NCBI GenBank assembly: GCA_016647705.1
Contig: CM028326.1
Span: forward strand, 5,580,001-5,644,000
DNA: 64,000 nucleotides
Source of the DNA: Eucommia ulmoides
Taxonomy: Eukaryota > Streptophyta > Magnoliopsida > Garryales > Eucommiaceae
Reading direction: 5' to 3'
Position 1 is the first letter of the stretch. Each line of letters starts with the position of its first letter. A program made the position numbers and the translations under genes. The notes under the pieces were generated by a model. The model did not search any database, was not told the origin of the DNA, and was given only the letters and a program-made list of their open reading frames with translations. This document shows, in pieces, positions 1 through 11,877 of this stretch.

Positions 1-299
1 AAAAATATAAAATAGCTGCTTTAACTTGACCACCACCAACCCTAACATAAATTTCAAAATTCTCTGTTTGCCATAGCATCTCAAGTTACCAAGCGAGATT
101 TTTCATCAAAATATATGATAAATACATCCATTTATTCAGTGATTGAGCTCGTTTCGCAAAGCATGGAGTTATGTAATCCTTCAGATAACATCAGTACAAA
201 ATAATTCATGTACAATCACATAGAAAACTGTTTCATACAGAAATTTCGCAGGTGTATATAAAGAGAGTATAAATATGGAGTGCATAGAGAGAGAGATGC

Positions 300-606
300 C
301 TGAAATTGACCATCATCATCGACAAAGTGAATGATCTCGCCGGCCGCTTTGCGATCTTTAATTCCATATCTATCCAATGACAACTCGAACGAATCTTCTC
401 TGGAAAAGAATCAGATTAACTTCGAAATTCCATTGATGAGAAGCTTCGTGTTTTTCATAGACATAAAACTGTCAAAGATTCATTAAAAGCAAAACTCACA
501 GTTTCCTCAGGGTGGAGTTAGGGTTTGGCCGGAGGGCGTCGGAGATTGCAGCCGAGAATCCATCGGAATCTTTGAATAGAAATATGAGTTTGGGAGCTAC
601 CTTCAT
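300..606 (-). CDS. 5' end of a conserved-looking plant gene (two exons, partial)
   Basis: The start codon is at 606-604. Exon 1 (606-500) encodes 35 codons plus two bases, starting MKVAPKLIFLF, and ends at a GTGAG donor. Exon 2 (399-300) follows an AG acceptor and continues in phase, ending at IIHFVDDDGQFQ. Together they give about 69 residues with no stop. The exon is followed by GCATCT, so either intron 2 uses a GC donor or the boundary is slightly elsewhere. The rest of the gene lies beyond the left edge. The peptide resembles the N-terminus of a plant-conserved protein of unknown role, but I cannot name it. Codon use is GC-richer than its surroundings, as expected for a host gene. Confidence 0.6.
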
Positions 607-1606
607 TCTCCGGCCGTGCTTTCAGTATACAGAATCAACGAACGAAGGAAAAGCTTTTCTCGATGGAAATGCGATGCCGCTTGCTTCTCAACTGCAGACT
701 TCACTCTTTCCTTCCGATTCTCTCTCTTTTTATAAGGAAAAATTGCATTTTTTGGTTTTTTAGGGGGTTTAACTCGCCATTAATTAACTCATCTTATCTA
801 ATTAAAAAATCTATTAGAAAAATTATACGGATTGTCGTTTATGAAGTGAGATTTTGATCGTTTAAGTTTTTTCTATATTTAAAATCTATTAGAAAAATTA
901 GACGAATTGTCGTTTATGAAGTGAAATTTTTACCTGGATCAAATCTTGTTCACCGTTTTTTATATTTATTTCTATGCTATTTTTCCATTTTACCAGTTAT
1001 AAAGCCATATTTGTTTCATTCAATCTACATCTTTTGTGGGTAGAGAATGCAAATAATGGATATTGCTCAAATTTGCAACTGTGAAAAGAAATCGGGTTAA
1101 AAAATGGCGCCTATGGCCCCCAACTAAAATCAATTTCGTTCAATTTTCTAACATTGTTTACGATTAAACCAAATTATAAGTTTAGGGACCAATTGTGTTG
1201 ATTACAGAATCTCAAACGATTATCTCAATCTTATTTCATAGTATTTTGTTTTTTATTCTATTTGTTAATACAATAAGTATTTTGTTCTTGTTTTTTTCAT
1301 TATACTTTACAATGACATTGTAATCTAAATTTATATTTTTTTTTTTACATTGTCATTTGTTAATCTTGAATGTTTATTTAACAAATAACTTTAATCTATT
1401 TCAATTTTATTTCTCAAATTTCTTATTAATAATTAATTATTTAATTAATTTCTGGATTAATTTTGTTCAACATTATAAGCTTTATGTATTGTTATTTAAA
1501 TATTTCACATTTTTAAATTTAGATTTTTTGAAGTAATTTTACATTTATTTCAATCCCGCAAAATTAAAAATATTATTAATAATTTTGGACAAAAATAAAT
1601 TGTTCT
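607..1606. other. Upstream/intergenic AT-rich DNA
   Basis: The first 150 bases should hold the promoter and 5' leader of the minus-strand gene to the left. The rest is AT-rich, including a direct repeat of about 45 bases around 810-920 (AAATCTATTAGAAAAATTA and flanks). I see no gene in it. Confidence 0.5.
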
Positions 1607-1642
1607 TATAGAGAATAAGAGAATGGTTTGTTTTATTATTAA
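1607..1642 (-). repeat. 3' LTR, terminal 36 bp
   Basis: This piece matches 8115-8150 of the intact LTR. It abuts the Helitron 3' end exactly at an A/T dinucleotide, the expected Helitron target. Confidence 0.75.
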
Positions 1643-1653
1643 CTAGTGTATAA

Positions 1654-1673
1654 CCCGTGCCTGAAGGCACGGG
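1654..1673 (-). other. Helitron 3'-terminal hairpin
   Basis: CCCGTGCC and GGCACGGG form a perfect 8-bp stem around a 4-base loop. On the minus strand it stands seven bases before the terminal CTAG (1646-1643). It is thought to terminate rolling-circle transposition. Confidence 0.85.
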
Positions 1674-2027
1674 CGTAAATAAATAACCTAATATTTAAGC
1701 AATTAAGCAAAAAATATTAATAGATTTATCACCAAAACATCAATATAGACCATATTGCAAGCGCCCACAACAACAAACATTAACAAAAGTAATGAATTTT
1801 AATTGTTAATATGTGTTGTCAAAATGTCTCTCAATAAATCTGTACCTGAAACAAATAACAATTACTTAATTACCTTATAATAACTCCACCAGTGTAGAAC
1901 TTTTTAAACCAATTCCTACAACAATCAACAAAGTGAATGAATGATTAATGATAAAGTTTTTATAAATAAAAGAGCAACGGAAAAAAATACTAATGGAATT
2001 ACCGTACCAATTATTAAGTCGATATCT

Positions 2028-4000
2028 TCACAACAAAACTTCTGGATAGACAATGTTCGTTGTAGAGAGAGATTCATCATCAGAGAGAAGGACACTTAAC
2101 CGATCAAATGATGTGCATCTTGATAAAGCAACATATAATTGGTCATGACTAAGGACTGATGTAGTTAAATCAACTCCAACAAATTTCACAAATTGCTCTT
2201 GTGACTTATTTATTGTCATGGCATATGCCAAACGAATAGGAAATTGTTGTCATGTCATTTGAAAAGGAAATTCAGAAGATGATGGAGTCAAAGATATTCT
2301 AGGAATGAATGTCAAATTTTCAGCTTTATCACCGGTAAAAATTCTAGCCTCGATTATACGCAAAGCACACCTAACAACCATTAGCGGACTCCCATTACAA
2401 AGTCCATCATTCGGTGCAATATTTCTCAGTAACATTATAGGACAACCTATTTTTATATCTAACTTAAACGGTGGTAATCCTGAAGGATCTAATGAATTTA
2501 GATACTCATTAGGATAACGATTAGTAAGTTGAGAATCAAATCCATCATCATCCGACATTTTGTCTGCAGTTAGGTATGTGACAATTTCTCCTGGAAACAT
2601 CTCTAATGCTGTTGAATTTATATTACTGACATCATCATTCCGTGCAGAAAGAATAGACCGTTCGGTTAGAAATGTAGGAGTAACAGTACCAGGCATATCA
2701 AGACGTGGATAAACAGAAACTATCAATTCTCTCATATTACGACACTTGTGTATGGTTGATGGTAATTGTACAATTTCACACAGATCGCTTCCAATCTAAA
2801 AAAAAAAATAACAAAATATTACAGGTTATTTACCATAAAAATATATGAGATGAGTTCTTAAAGAATAATATTATTATTAAACTGAATTTTACCTGTAGTA
2901 AGTATGTCGAGAACTCAACAGTATCAACATTTGCACTACTTAAGTGCATATTCTCGTCCAAAGTCAACACCTGTATATATTTCCAAAGGAACGATCGTCT
3001 GAATGATGTAGCCACAATTTGTTGACGAACACCTTTAGGTATAAACAGGTAAGATTTGTCTGAAATCCCCTCCAAGAACAATAGTGATACCCCCGAATGG
3101 TCTTGGATTTTCACGAATATCTCGTAATGTGCGATCCACCGACTCGACACAATACTTATGCTGCATAGGAACTTCATTCCAAATAATTAGTTTTACTTCT
3201 CGAAATAGCTCGACATGCAATGATTGTTTACTAAACCCACAAAACGAATTATCAAGTATATCCAACGGAATACAAAACGTGGAATGTGCAATTCGACCTC
3301 CTTCAAGTAACAATGAGGCAATACCAGACGATGCTATAGTAATAACAACATAACCAAGACTGCGACATTTTGTTGCGATTGTATTATACAAAAATATTTT
3401 TCCAATACCAGCACCACCATTTAGAAAGAACATTTTACCGTGATTAGCAAACACCGATGAAGTAATTGCTTCATAAGCAACATGTTGTCCACGATTGAGG
3501 GAATCAATATTAACTTGTACATTTAGTTGTTGCGCTTCAATCTGCATTTGTCGATGTTCTCATATCAGTCTATTGCCAACTATTATTTTCCAATTTTTTA
3601 CTGGTTGAGGCATCGATGGAAAATCAAGTAAACTCTTACCAGATTCTTGAAGAAGTTGATTCAAAAGATATAACCCATAATCTTTTACTTGTTCTTCTGT
3701 TGGAGAGGGAATGACAAATATATTACGAAGTTTGTGAGCAAGATCATCACATATGTACATTGAAAATTGATGCCATAATTCGCATGGATTTGTTGGAGAA
3801 CATTGTGTAAGAATAACAAAAAATAATCTCCGCAATTGATATCCAGTAGTCATAATTGATGCCTCTTGAAGGCACTGCACCCATTCACCATCATCTTCTA
3901 AAATCCTCCTTGCTACACATACGGCTTTGAATGTTGGATATTCAATGTTATTGAATGTACGTAAGTTTTCAAATGATCGTGGTCCTTTAACCACAGTCAA
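2028..4000 (-). pseudogene. Helitron PIF1-like helicase domain, broken
   Basis: The reading passes from TVVKGPRSFENLRTFN into the PIF1-type helicase core. Walker A reads GGAGIGKIF where functional relatives have GGPGGTGKT, so the Thr is replaced by Ile. Walker B reads LIIWNEVPM, with Asn for the catalytic Asp. [10 protein letters not shown] (motif III) follows. A 97-bp intron (2892-2796, CAG|GTAAAA to TTTTTTAG) fits the frame. The C-terminal motifs [10 protein letters not shown] and [10 protein letters not shown] end at 2028. Frameshifts near 3550, 3050 and 2240 break it. Both ATPase motifs being mutated shows decay beyond simple stops. Confidence 0.85.
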
Positions 4001-5430
4001 TAACAGACGAAGATAAAATCGTTCACCTGAATTGGGCGGGCAAAGTACATTTTACTAATAGCAAACCTCCTTGACCGTCGTGTCCATACCTTTTGAGCTT
4101 TATTCCAAACAAAATGCTGAGGAAACTCCTGATAAGTATAAACCCGCGCATCTTCATGTGCATCGCAATATGCGAAGAACGATGTTAAAGTTGAACGTTG
4201 TGATTGAGCCCGAGAAACAATTGCATCCATACACTCATTAGGATTAAAGACAACACGATGCATCCCAGGCAAATGGAGCATCAATCGAACAACGGTCGGA
4301 ATCTCTTCATTCATGGAAAAACTAAAAAGACGCCAAGCTATTTCAGACAGTCCGATGTACCTCGTATCAAGATATTGTTTAATCTCATCTACTCCTCCCA
4401 AAGTCAATATTGCTCGATTAACTCCTTTGTGAATATACTTGTTAATATATTTAACACATCGAAGTCTAGCACAAATTTCAACATTGATATGACAATCGAA
4501 TTTCTTTGAAAGGTATGCATTGTAGGGAACAATATTTCTATTGTTAACCTCTTGTCCCCTTACTTTGTAAACTTTTCCATTATTGCGACGATGATAAATA
4601 GGATATCCTTCTTCATTCATGGTGGTTTCGTCTACAAAAGCTCGCTGGTATCTCTTAGTGCATCGACCATTATCCATGCAAGGTGCTTGCGGATTTCGAA
4701 CACCACATGGTCCATGCACCATACATGTTTTGATGGTTTCAAAAAGTTCTGGCTCTTCAATTGGATCGGGAAATTCTGCACAAACTATTTTATCTATTTA
4801 TTCACATGTTCGGATTTTGTCTGGATCGTCAAGAAATATTAATAAATGCATGTGCGGCAACCCCCTTTTTTGGTATTTAATTGTATATACATGACCAACT
4901 TTTTTTCCGAATACTTGTGTCTTTTCAATCTCTTTCATCAGTGCATTTCTTTTCAACTCAAACACACGGGCAATTAAATCGGGGCGGTCGATTGGATTTT
5001 GATGCGGAAATAAAGCTGAAGTGATTTCCGTCCACCTAGGATTTGCAGTCATGGTGAGAAATACATCTGGGTGATGATTGTACAGTGTGATAGCCATCGA
5101 ATCTTGAAAAATTTCAAACATTTGTCTTGGACCACCAATAAAAGATGACGGCAAGATAATTCGTTGGCCTGTTTGATCAGGTTCCAACCCATCTACTTCT
5201 CCATCACATATATTTTGATATATTTCACCACGAATATTTTTTTGATTGAGCCTAAAGTAATTTAAGCGATTTTATTCAGTTGTAGCCCATGCATCTACCA
5301 AGAACTCTTGAAATAATTTTTCTCCTCTTAAAATTATAGAATACTCTGTTAGTCTTTCAAACAAACGATAACTATAAAATTGCATTTGAGTCAGTCAGTC
5401 ATTTGTGTATAAATCATTGGTTACATCCCA
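3997..5430 (-). pseudogene. Helitron Rep (HUH nuclease) domain, broken
   Basis: This part should nick and rejoin DNA during rolling-circle transposition. The block FLTMTANPRWTEI and the two-His motif GLPHMHLLIFL (about 4860-4830) are the HUH metal site. The tyrosine region follows as CVKYINKYIHKG (about 4460-4425), where the Tyr residues are the nicking nucleophiles. Two in-frame stops occur where relatives have Gln: TAA at 5274-5272 and TAA at 4800-4798, both explainable as CAA to TAA. A frameshift near 4030 separates this part from the next (FYLRLLLTVVKGP reads in another frame). Catalytic residues survive but no full protein can be made. Confidence 0.85.
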
Positions 5431-6974
5431 CTATCTGAATCCAAGTTCCCATCCAAGTTCACCAAAAGAGAACAATAAAACATAATGCAATGGTAAATAA
5501 GTAGGATGACATTCATTGATTTGCATTAGTTCATTGCTTCCCCTCAAATGTAAAATAATATCCCTCATCCCAGTCATCTCAGTTCCATCTCCTGGTAATA
5601 TAACTGCTACTTTATCTGTTGTTGGCAAATTATATCGCCGACGATCTGTTCTTGTATTATAATGAAAAATTACCGGCAAAGTCTGTTGTTCTGAATTCAA
5701 TTGACTTAAAATTGCATAAGCTTGACGAAACTTATTTACAAATACATTATGCTGCAACATACAGTCTTGAATAGTTTGTAGAATGTCGGATCTTAGATTA
5801 GGATTCCTACGGCATCGTACGTTTAAGGTAGAATCAGGATCATAAATATACAGTTGGGAGTACATTGCATCTTCTTTAGGTTGTGGAATTAATGTTCCTG
5901 TTCGATGGTGCAACTGTCTATGTATTATAAACATTATTGGCCCCCTTCCAGTAAGTATTCTTGCATCTAGCTCGGCACCAAAGCTTGTAAAAGCATTTGT
6001 TGCATTATATTCTCTAGTGTAACGACGAAATGATATCGACATGTCATCAATGCCATCATATAATGCTTTAATTTGTGAAGGGGGTGTAAGGAGCAAAGAC
6101 AGTTTAACTTTTCCTTGTAAACAACATGTACCAAAAAGAGGACATCTTTTGGATGATTTTACCAATTTTTTGTCCATCTAATATAAAGCAGAACAATAAG
6201 AACAAACAACATTCATTAAACCAAGATAATGACGATTACTGTTTATATGAATGGCAAGATCATTACATGTAACATTGAAGTCATCAATATCTTGGTCCTC
6301 GTAAATATCTTCGTTGGCAGATGTTGGCCTATATTCATAATGTAGTAAGGTTAGTATGCTTATTCAGCGAAATGTGTTTAGGTAATTATAACTTGATTTA
6401 TAATATAAAAAAATAATGATATTAACTCACCATATATTTGCAGACAGTAAACCACGTTGTTGAACTTGTAAACTCGAACCTTCAACTACCCGAGCCATCT
6501 CGACATCAATGGTTGGTGGAGTAATATGCTCCCTAAGTGAGTTCGTTGTTGTAGTTCTAGGAAAATGTGTTTCACTAATATCGAGTTCAGAAGGTAAAAT
6601 CGCTTCAAACTCGCCATGACTTCCACAGATTTCAATTGTTGGGGGATGAGATGATAAATATTGATCTTCTATCCCTAATTGGCCAACAAATATCTGTACA
6701 AGAGGGACCTCATTTGTATTGAAAAGACTCAACTCTGCATCCAAGTTGCGTGGAAAAGGCAAGTCCACTATAACGTCATTGGTCATTTCGCTATCCATAG
6801 TTAATGGAGTATATGGACTCGTATTTCTTCGCTTTGATAGAATCGCAGATGATTGTCCTACCAATAATTGACTTGTCTCCAAATGTTCACAATTCACGGA
6901 ATTTAGGCAATCAAGTTTCTCTCTTTCTGGTGGCAAACGTTGCGCAAAAGTACTATGTGACAATACAACAGTGC
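5431..6974 (-). pseudogene. Helitron Rep/helicase, N-terminal part (broken)
   Basis: The first segment (6974-6427) is open from the truncation point (SHSTFAQRLPPEREKL) and ends at a GTGAGT donor near 6428, with a plausible AG acceptor near 6330. The next segment reads YLGLMNVVCSYCSALY, then a stop at 6180-6178 where related proteins have Trp, then MDKKLVKSSKRCPLFGTCC. This Cys-rich stretch is the zinc-finger-like N-terminal region of plant Helitron proteins. It continues through the conserved block HHRTGTLIPQP to about 5431, beyond which the frame is broken. The TGG to TAG change is one of several transition-type nonsense mutations. Confidence 0.8.
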
Positions 6975-7045
6975 GTTAAGGTAATGACATAATTCCAATT
7001 ATATAAAAGGAAACATTCATTTTGTATATTTGAAATACTCTAACA
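6975..7045 (-). repeat. 3' LTR, 5' part (71 bp)
   Basis: This segment matches 8268-8338 of the intact LTR with a few substitutions. It stops abruptly where Helitron coding sequence begins. The 117 bp corresponding to 8151-8267 are absent from this copy. Confidence 0.75.
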
Positions 7046-8102
7046 TGCCCCCGCAAGATAGAGCTTTGGAAGGAGAGTCCAATCTTGTTCTTGAGTAGAA
7101 GAAAATGAGCCCAGGCTTGTGGTTTGGTGTCATCAACTTTTGGTTGCTGGGAGGCTCGGTTGAGCTAGCGGTGGTGCATTGTAGCGCATAACAAGCAATG
7201 ACCGTCTCTCCAAACAAATATTTTGTCGCAGGTATGAACCATTGACTTTTAGAGGTCCCTCAACTGCTGTACCTTGTGGGTCGGAGGCACGTTGTAGTTG
7301 GTTGGGTTTATTTGCGATGTAGCAGAAATCGTCATGGTTGAAATCCGTAGGGAAACAGATTTTTGATTTGTGAAGAAGAAATTAGTACGTGATTGCCTTG
7401 CCCAATTCAAGTACCAATCGAACTGCCTTCTCAGTTCGTCAAAGTTATCGCACTACAGCTGGGTTTCGCCAGTTGGAGGCACGTTGGAGTGCAGGTTGCA
7501 AATAAAGAGAAATGAGAATGAGAGATGGGGAATGGTTTTTTTTTTTTCAAATAATGATTTAGAAATGCTACTGACATATAGACTGTGAATCTGAGGAGAG
7601 TGGAAGGAGGATTAGAGAGAAAGAGAGTGTGTGGTTGTCTCCGGTGAGAATAAAGGGGTGAGGGAGGAGAGAAAGTTGGTGGGGTTGAGATTTGGGAGGA
7701 GAACTTCGGAAGAGGGAATTGGGTTTGCTGAATTGTCGATGACAAACGAAGGCTACACAAGTGATAATGGTGCTACAGATGTCCAACAGCTGAAACAAGG
7801 GAAATATTATCTTGGTAAATATGTGAGGGTAGTCGGTGGGAGGGAAATGGGCTTGAAGGGAAGGGAAATGGAGGTGACGGATGGTGGGCTTGAAGAAGTT
7901 TTGCATTTTCATCATTTCGAAGAAGGGAAAAAAAATAATAAAATTGAGAAATGGATACAAGATGGGGAAAAAAATTGTAATGAAGATTAAGGGTTGTTAT
8001 TTCATCTCAGCCGCCGCCGGAGTTCGAAGTCGAAGGCCATGAAGGCCAGCGACAGTTGTAAACTTTCTCTCTTTATAGGCCGCTAGGGTTTTTGGCTCGA
8101 AT
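7046..8102 (-). other. Internal region of the non-autonomous LTR element
   Basis: About 1.06 kb lies between the primer site and the polypurine tract. No gag zinc knuckle, protease, integrase or RT motif was found in any frame. The part next to the primer site is GC-rich, contains AAACCCTAGC, and looks like a plant 5' leader. The middle is pyrimidine-rich on the minus strand, which creates open frames of 100-130 codons on both strands that resemble no family I know. It could be captured host sequence or a passive packaging segment. Confidence 0.5.
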
Positions 8103-8114
8103 GCTCTAATACCA
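8103..8114 (-). other. Primer binding site, tRNA-Met type
   Basis: On the minus strand the 12 bases read TGGTATTAGAGC directly after the LTR. The common Copia site is TGGTATCAGAGC. Confidence 0.75.
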
Positions 8115-8338
8115 TATAGAGAATAAGAAAATGACTTGTTTTATTATTAATAATAACCTCCTCTATTGATAGAAGGGAGAGATGAATTACAAAATGAAAC
8201 ATAATAGAAAATAAGGAAATAACATAAACATTAAAATAATTAAGGTAATAACATCAATACTAAAATAATTAAGGTAATGACATAATTCTAATTATACAAA
8301 AGGAAACATTCATTTTGTATATTTGAAATACTCTAACA
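8115..8338 (-). repeat. 5' LTR of the 1.6-8.3 kb element
   Basis: This 224-bp intact copy starts TG and ends CTCTATA rather than the usual CA. A short motif (AAAATAATTAAGGTAAT) is duplicated inside. Its two ends match the two separated pieces of the 3' LTR nearly base for base. Confidence 0.75.
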
Positions 8339-9640
8339 ATTCTCAACACATCTCCTTTTAATGGGACATTTTTATCATTTTCTCATTTTTTCTTGACAAT
8401 GATTAAATTTTTTCTATTTCAATTTTTAGCAGAATCGTTGTTCAAAAAAATTTCAGGAAAATCATCTTAAATTTAGTAGAATGATAAAATAACCAATATA
8501 TTCCCTTTAAAAAGATATCGTGCTGAACACAATCAATTTTTCATTTGAAATTATCAATAATATTTTTAACTTTTTACAGTTGAAACAATTATAAAATTTT
8601 AGGGACTAAATAAATAATTTCATAAATCTCAGAATCCACGCAAAATTCACCGTACTTTAAAGTTGTTGTTGTTGTTGTTTTTTTTTTTTTTTTTTTTTAA
8701 TTGTTTAGGCATTTTTAAGCTCTCTTTCCTCGTTTAACCTGTTTTAAAAAAATATTATTTTTAAAACCTTTTTGTAAACATTATTAGAGAAAAGTCATTT
8801 TTAAAAAAAAAATAAAAATGAATGGGCAATATATATATATATATACATGAAACCCTAATTTTTAAATTATTTTTCATTTCACTCACCATCTGTTCTCTCT
8901 CAGCCGCCTCTTCCAATCCCCTATCTTGATCCTACAGCCGAGCGATTGCTCAATCCCATAGCTAAACAATTGCTCGATCCCACAACCATCGCTAATGCAG
9001 CCACAACCACCGTCACCGAACGATTGCCGCTAACCACTGCCGCTCCTGCCAGACGAAGACGATGCACATTCAACCGAATCAGAAGCCATCGATTGCGGTG
9101 GTTGATTGAAAGATAGATATTGACGAACGCAAATCGTCTTCGCAAATCATCCATATATGGTATTGATGTCGAAGACGACAAAGTTTGATGGTGGCGGACG
9201 GTAGACATCGGCAGCAGCCTCAAATCGTCTTCGCAAGTCGTCCGTTCAGTAGTCGTCGATGATATTGAGAGAGAGAGAGGAGTGTCTTGATCTCCGTTCA
9301 ACAGTCGTCAGTGGATCTGAGAACTGGAGCACGGTTGGCAAATGGTCCGTTCAACATTTGTTGGCGGTATTGAGATAGAGAGAGAGAGAGAGGAGTGTCT
9401 TGATCTTCGATTGACAGTCCTCAGCCATCTCTCATATGATGGCAGTGTTTGATTGACGATGGCGGACGGTCGTCCTTAGCCCGTCTCTCGTTTGACGGCG
9501 ATGGTCGTTTGATTTGCAACTTGCAATTTGTGCCGCCGTACTCTTGTCCTCAGATCCGAATTGCGAAGACGATGAACGGATGAACACCGCCGTGCTCGCA
9601 TCGTCTGTTCATCGTATGTGAATATTCATACATGTGTGTC
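8339..9640. other. Gene-free DNA with a GC-rich internal repeat
   Basis: The first 500 bases are AT-rich with a T tract near 8680 and an (AT)n run near 8830. From about 8880 composition becomes GC-richer. Two related blocks of about 100 bp (near 9235-9320 and 9340-9430) share a GA-rich run followed by GGAGTGTCTTGATCT. A minus-strand frame of 126 codons (9301-8921) is an open shadow of this repeat and matches no family I recognise. Confidence 0.4.
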
Positions 9641-10402
9641 TCTTTATTTTCTGTGAATGAATGTTTATGTGTGTTTTGTTTTATGTGAATGTTCATATCA
9701 ATTTTTTTTGTAAATGTTCATATTCACGTTTGTTGTTCTGTATTGATTTTGTTTTATTTATTTTTTTGCAAATGTTCGTATCAATTTCTTTGGTAAATGT
9801 TCATATTCACATTTGTTATTCTGTGCTGATTTTATTTTATTTTTTTGCGAATGTTCATATCAATTTTTTTGCTAAATGTTCGTAGTTGCTTTGGTAAATG
9901 TTCATGTTGTGAATTTGTTCTGTGTAAATTTTATTTAATTTTTTTTGCAAATGTTCATATCGATTTTTTAGGTAAATGTTTGTAGTTATTTTGGTGAACG
10001 TTCATATCGTGAATTTGTTCAAGCAAATTTGATCTCCATTTTCTAAATATCAAATTTTTTATTTTTTTTATAAATGTTCATATTCACGTTTGTTGTTCTG
10101 TGTTGATTTGTTTTTTTTTTTTTTTTTTTTTTTTTTTTGCAAATGTTCATATCAAGTAAATGTTTATATTCACATTTATAGTTCTGTGTTGATTTTGTTT
10201 CATTTTTTGCGAATGTTCATATCAATTTTTTTGGTAAATGTTCGTTTTGTTTTGGTGAATATTCATGTCGTGAATTTGTTCTGTGTTGATTTTGTTTAAT
10301 TTTTTGCGAATGTTCATATCGATTTTTTCGGTAAATGTTCGTAATTGTTTTAGTGAACGTTCATATCATAAATTTGTTCAAACAAATTTGATCTCCATTT
10401 TT
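9640..10402. repeat. Degenerate tandem repeat built on AAATGTTCATAT
   Basis: Units of about 80-100 bp share AAATGTTCATATC, a T-rich spacer and TTGTTCTGTGTTGATTTTG. They are organised as two larger copies of about 350 bp. The copies end near 10035 and 10402 with the same phrase, TTTGATCTCCATTTT. One unit contains a pure T tract of about 29 bases near 10110-10138. Open frames in it are low-complexity and not genes. Confidence 0.7.
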
Positions 10403-10988
10403 TTAAAAACATGAACATTAACATTCACAAATCAGTAAAAAATTACTCAAAAAAATCGAAAATTCATATCGTTAGAAAGAAATCTTTTTATAGATTAATT
10501 TGGTGTATTTTTTTTTTTTTAATTTCTATCAATAGTGAATCGTGTGGGATAATTTTAGTGATTTGGTGGTTTTTAACAAAAATAACTATCACATTTTTTA
10601 ATATAATGACATAAATTGTAAATATAACATAAATAAGGGGCAACGACCAATGATTAAACTCTAAAAAGGCTACGGAGACCAAAAATTTATTGTAGACATT
10701 TGAAAGATCATTTTCCTAATAAAATTTCCTACTTTAAAACCCAAAAATAATTTTTCAATAAATAAATGTAATTTTAAATTTTCCCAATTTTGCAAAATGA
10801 GAAACAGAGAGAGATGCGGGGAAGCTTGAAAAAGGCGTTGTGGGTGAGAAGATCGGATCTTCACCGACCCGCGATCCACTCCGATCTCCTCTGTAGATAC
10901 TGAAGCTGCTGCCGGTAGCTATTAGAACAATTCTTTCAGATCTTCGCACTTCAGTTCACCGGAATTTACTCTGGTCTGAAGCAGAACC

Positions 10989-11840
10989 ATGCAGAAAACC
11001 GCGCAATCGTGGTTCACCGGCGGCCCGAGCAGTAGCGCCAACGGCGATCTGCCGAAATCTTCTCTGCTCGCGGATTGGAACTCCTACGCAGCTTCAAAAT
11101 CCCCCGAGGATACTGATTCCTCGAGTTTGGGCTTCGATCTCGAAGCTGCTGTGAGAACCGCCAATGATAAGGTCACTGGCACTTTCGGCGTGTAAGTAAA
11201 TTCTTATATACTTCCTTCTTCGTTGATTATTGTTCCAGATGCTTTTGTCTAGGGATCACAATTCTGATTTACTTTAATTCTGGAAGCTTTCTCCTCCAAT
11301 TGAGTGTTGCAAGTGAATATCTTGCGGATCTTGTTTGGCATTAAACTGAGTCTTGTTCACGAGATGATTCGTTTGTGGAGGATTTTATATCGATATTAGC
11401 ACTATTAGAAAGAAGTACAAATCTTACGCTCCATCACGAGAGAGATGAAGAGTGAAAATGGAGTCTGTTGGTTGTTTTGGGACTGAAAATGGTTCTCCCT
11501 AAGTTAACATGAGGAATTTGGAAGGCAAAAGAAAAAATTTAAGGAAAATCGGTGAAAAGTCCATTATTTTAAGTCTAATTGGTGAAAAGTCATTTTCTGT
11601 TATTAGATTTTTATTTAGTTCTTTAAGTTAGATTCCACTTGTGTTTTAGTTCCGCATTGCAGGAATTGTAGGGATATTGCAGAGATTGTAGGGAGTCTTT
11701 TAGTGAGTATATTCAATTTTTATAGTGAATTCTGTTACATGTAACTAATATTAGTTGCAATTTCATAATTGTTACTTTTCACATATATTTAGGCATTTTT
11801 AGTAACATGTGATTATATAATATTAGTTACATGTTACAAT

Positions 11841-11877
<37 letters not shown>

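Larger units (their letters stand above)
1643..6974 (-). mobile_element. Helitron, 3' end intact, 5' end lost
   Basis: On the minus strand the element ends with an 8-bp stem hairpin and then CTAG, followed by a host T, the Helitron 3' signature. Upstream lie the remains of a Rep/helicase protein in Helitron domain order. At the other end the reading frame runs open into the breakpoint at 6974 with no TC start. The adjoining LTR lacks 117 bp. A deletion has therefore removed the Helitron 5' terminus and part of the target LTR. Many stops and frameshifts make it inactive. Confidence 0.85.
1607..8338 (-). mobile_element. Non-autonomous LTR retrotransposon (Copia-type primer site), split by a Helitron
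   Basis: Read on the minus strand, an LTR beginning TGTTAGAGTATTTC (8338) ends at about 8115. It is followed at once by TGGTATTAGAGC, a one-mismatch match to the initiator tRNA-Met primer site of Copia elements. After about 1.06 kb of internal DNA comes a G-rich polypurine tract (7055-7046), then a second LTR start at 7045. The rest of that LTR resurfaces at 1642-1607. Flanking 5-mers GTTCT (1602-1606) and ATTCT (8339-8343) match at four of five bases and look like the target-site duplication. No gag or pol is recognisable, so it depended on enzymes from elsewhere. Confidence 0.75.

Noticed and set aside
9661..10299. Plus-strand frames rich in Phe, Cys and Val
   Set aside because: They are readings of the T-rich tandem repeat.
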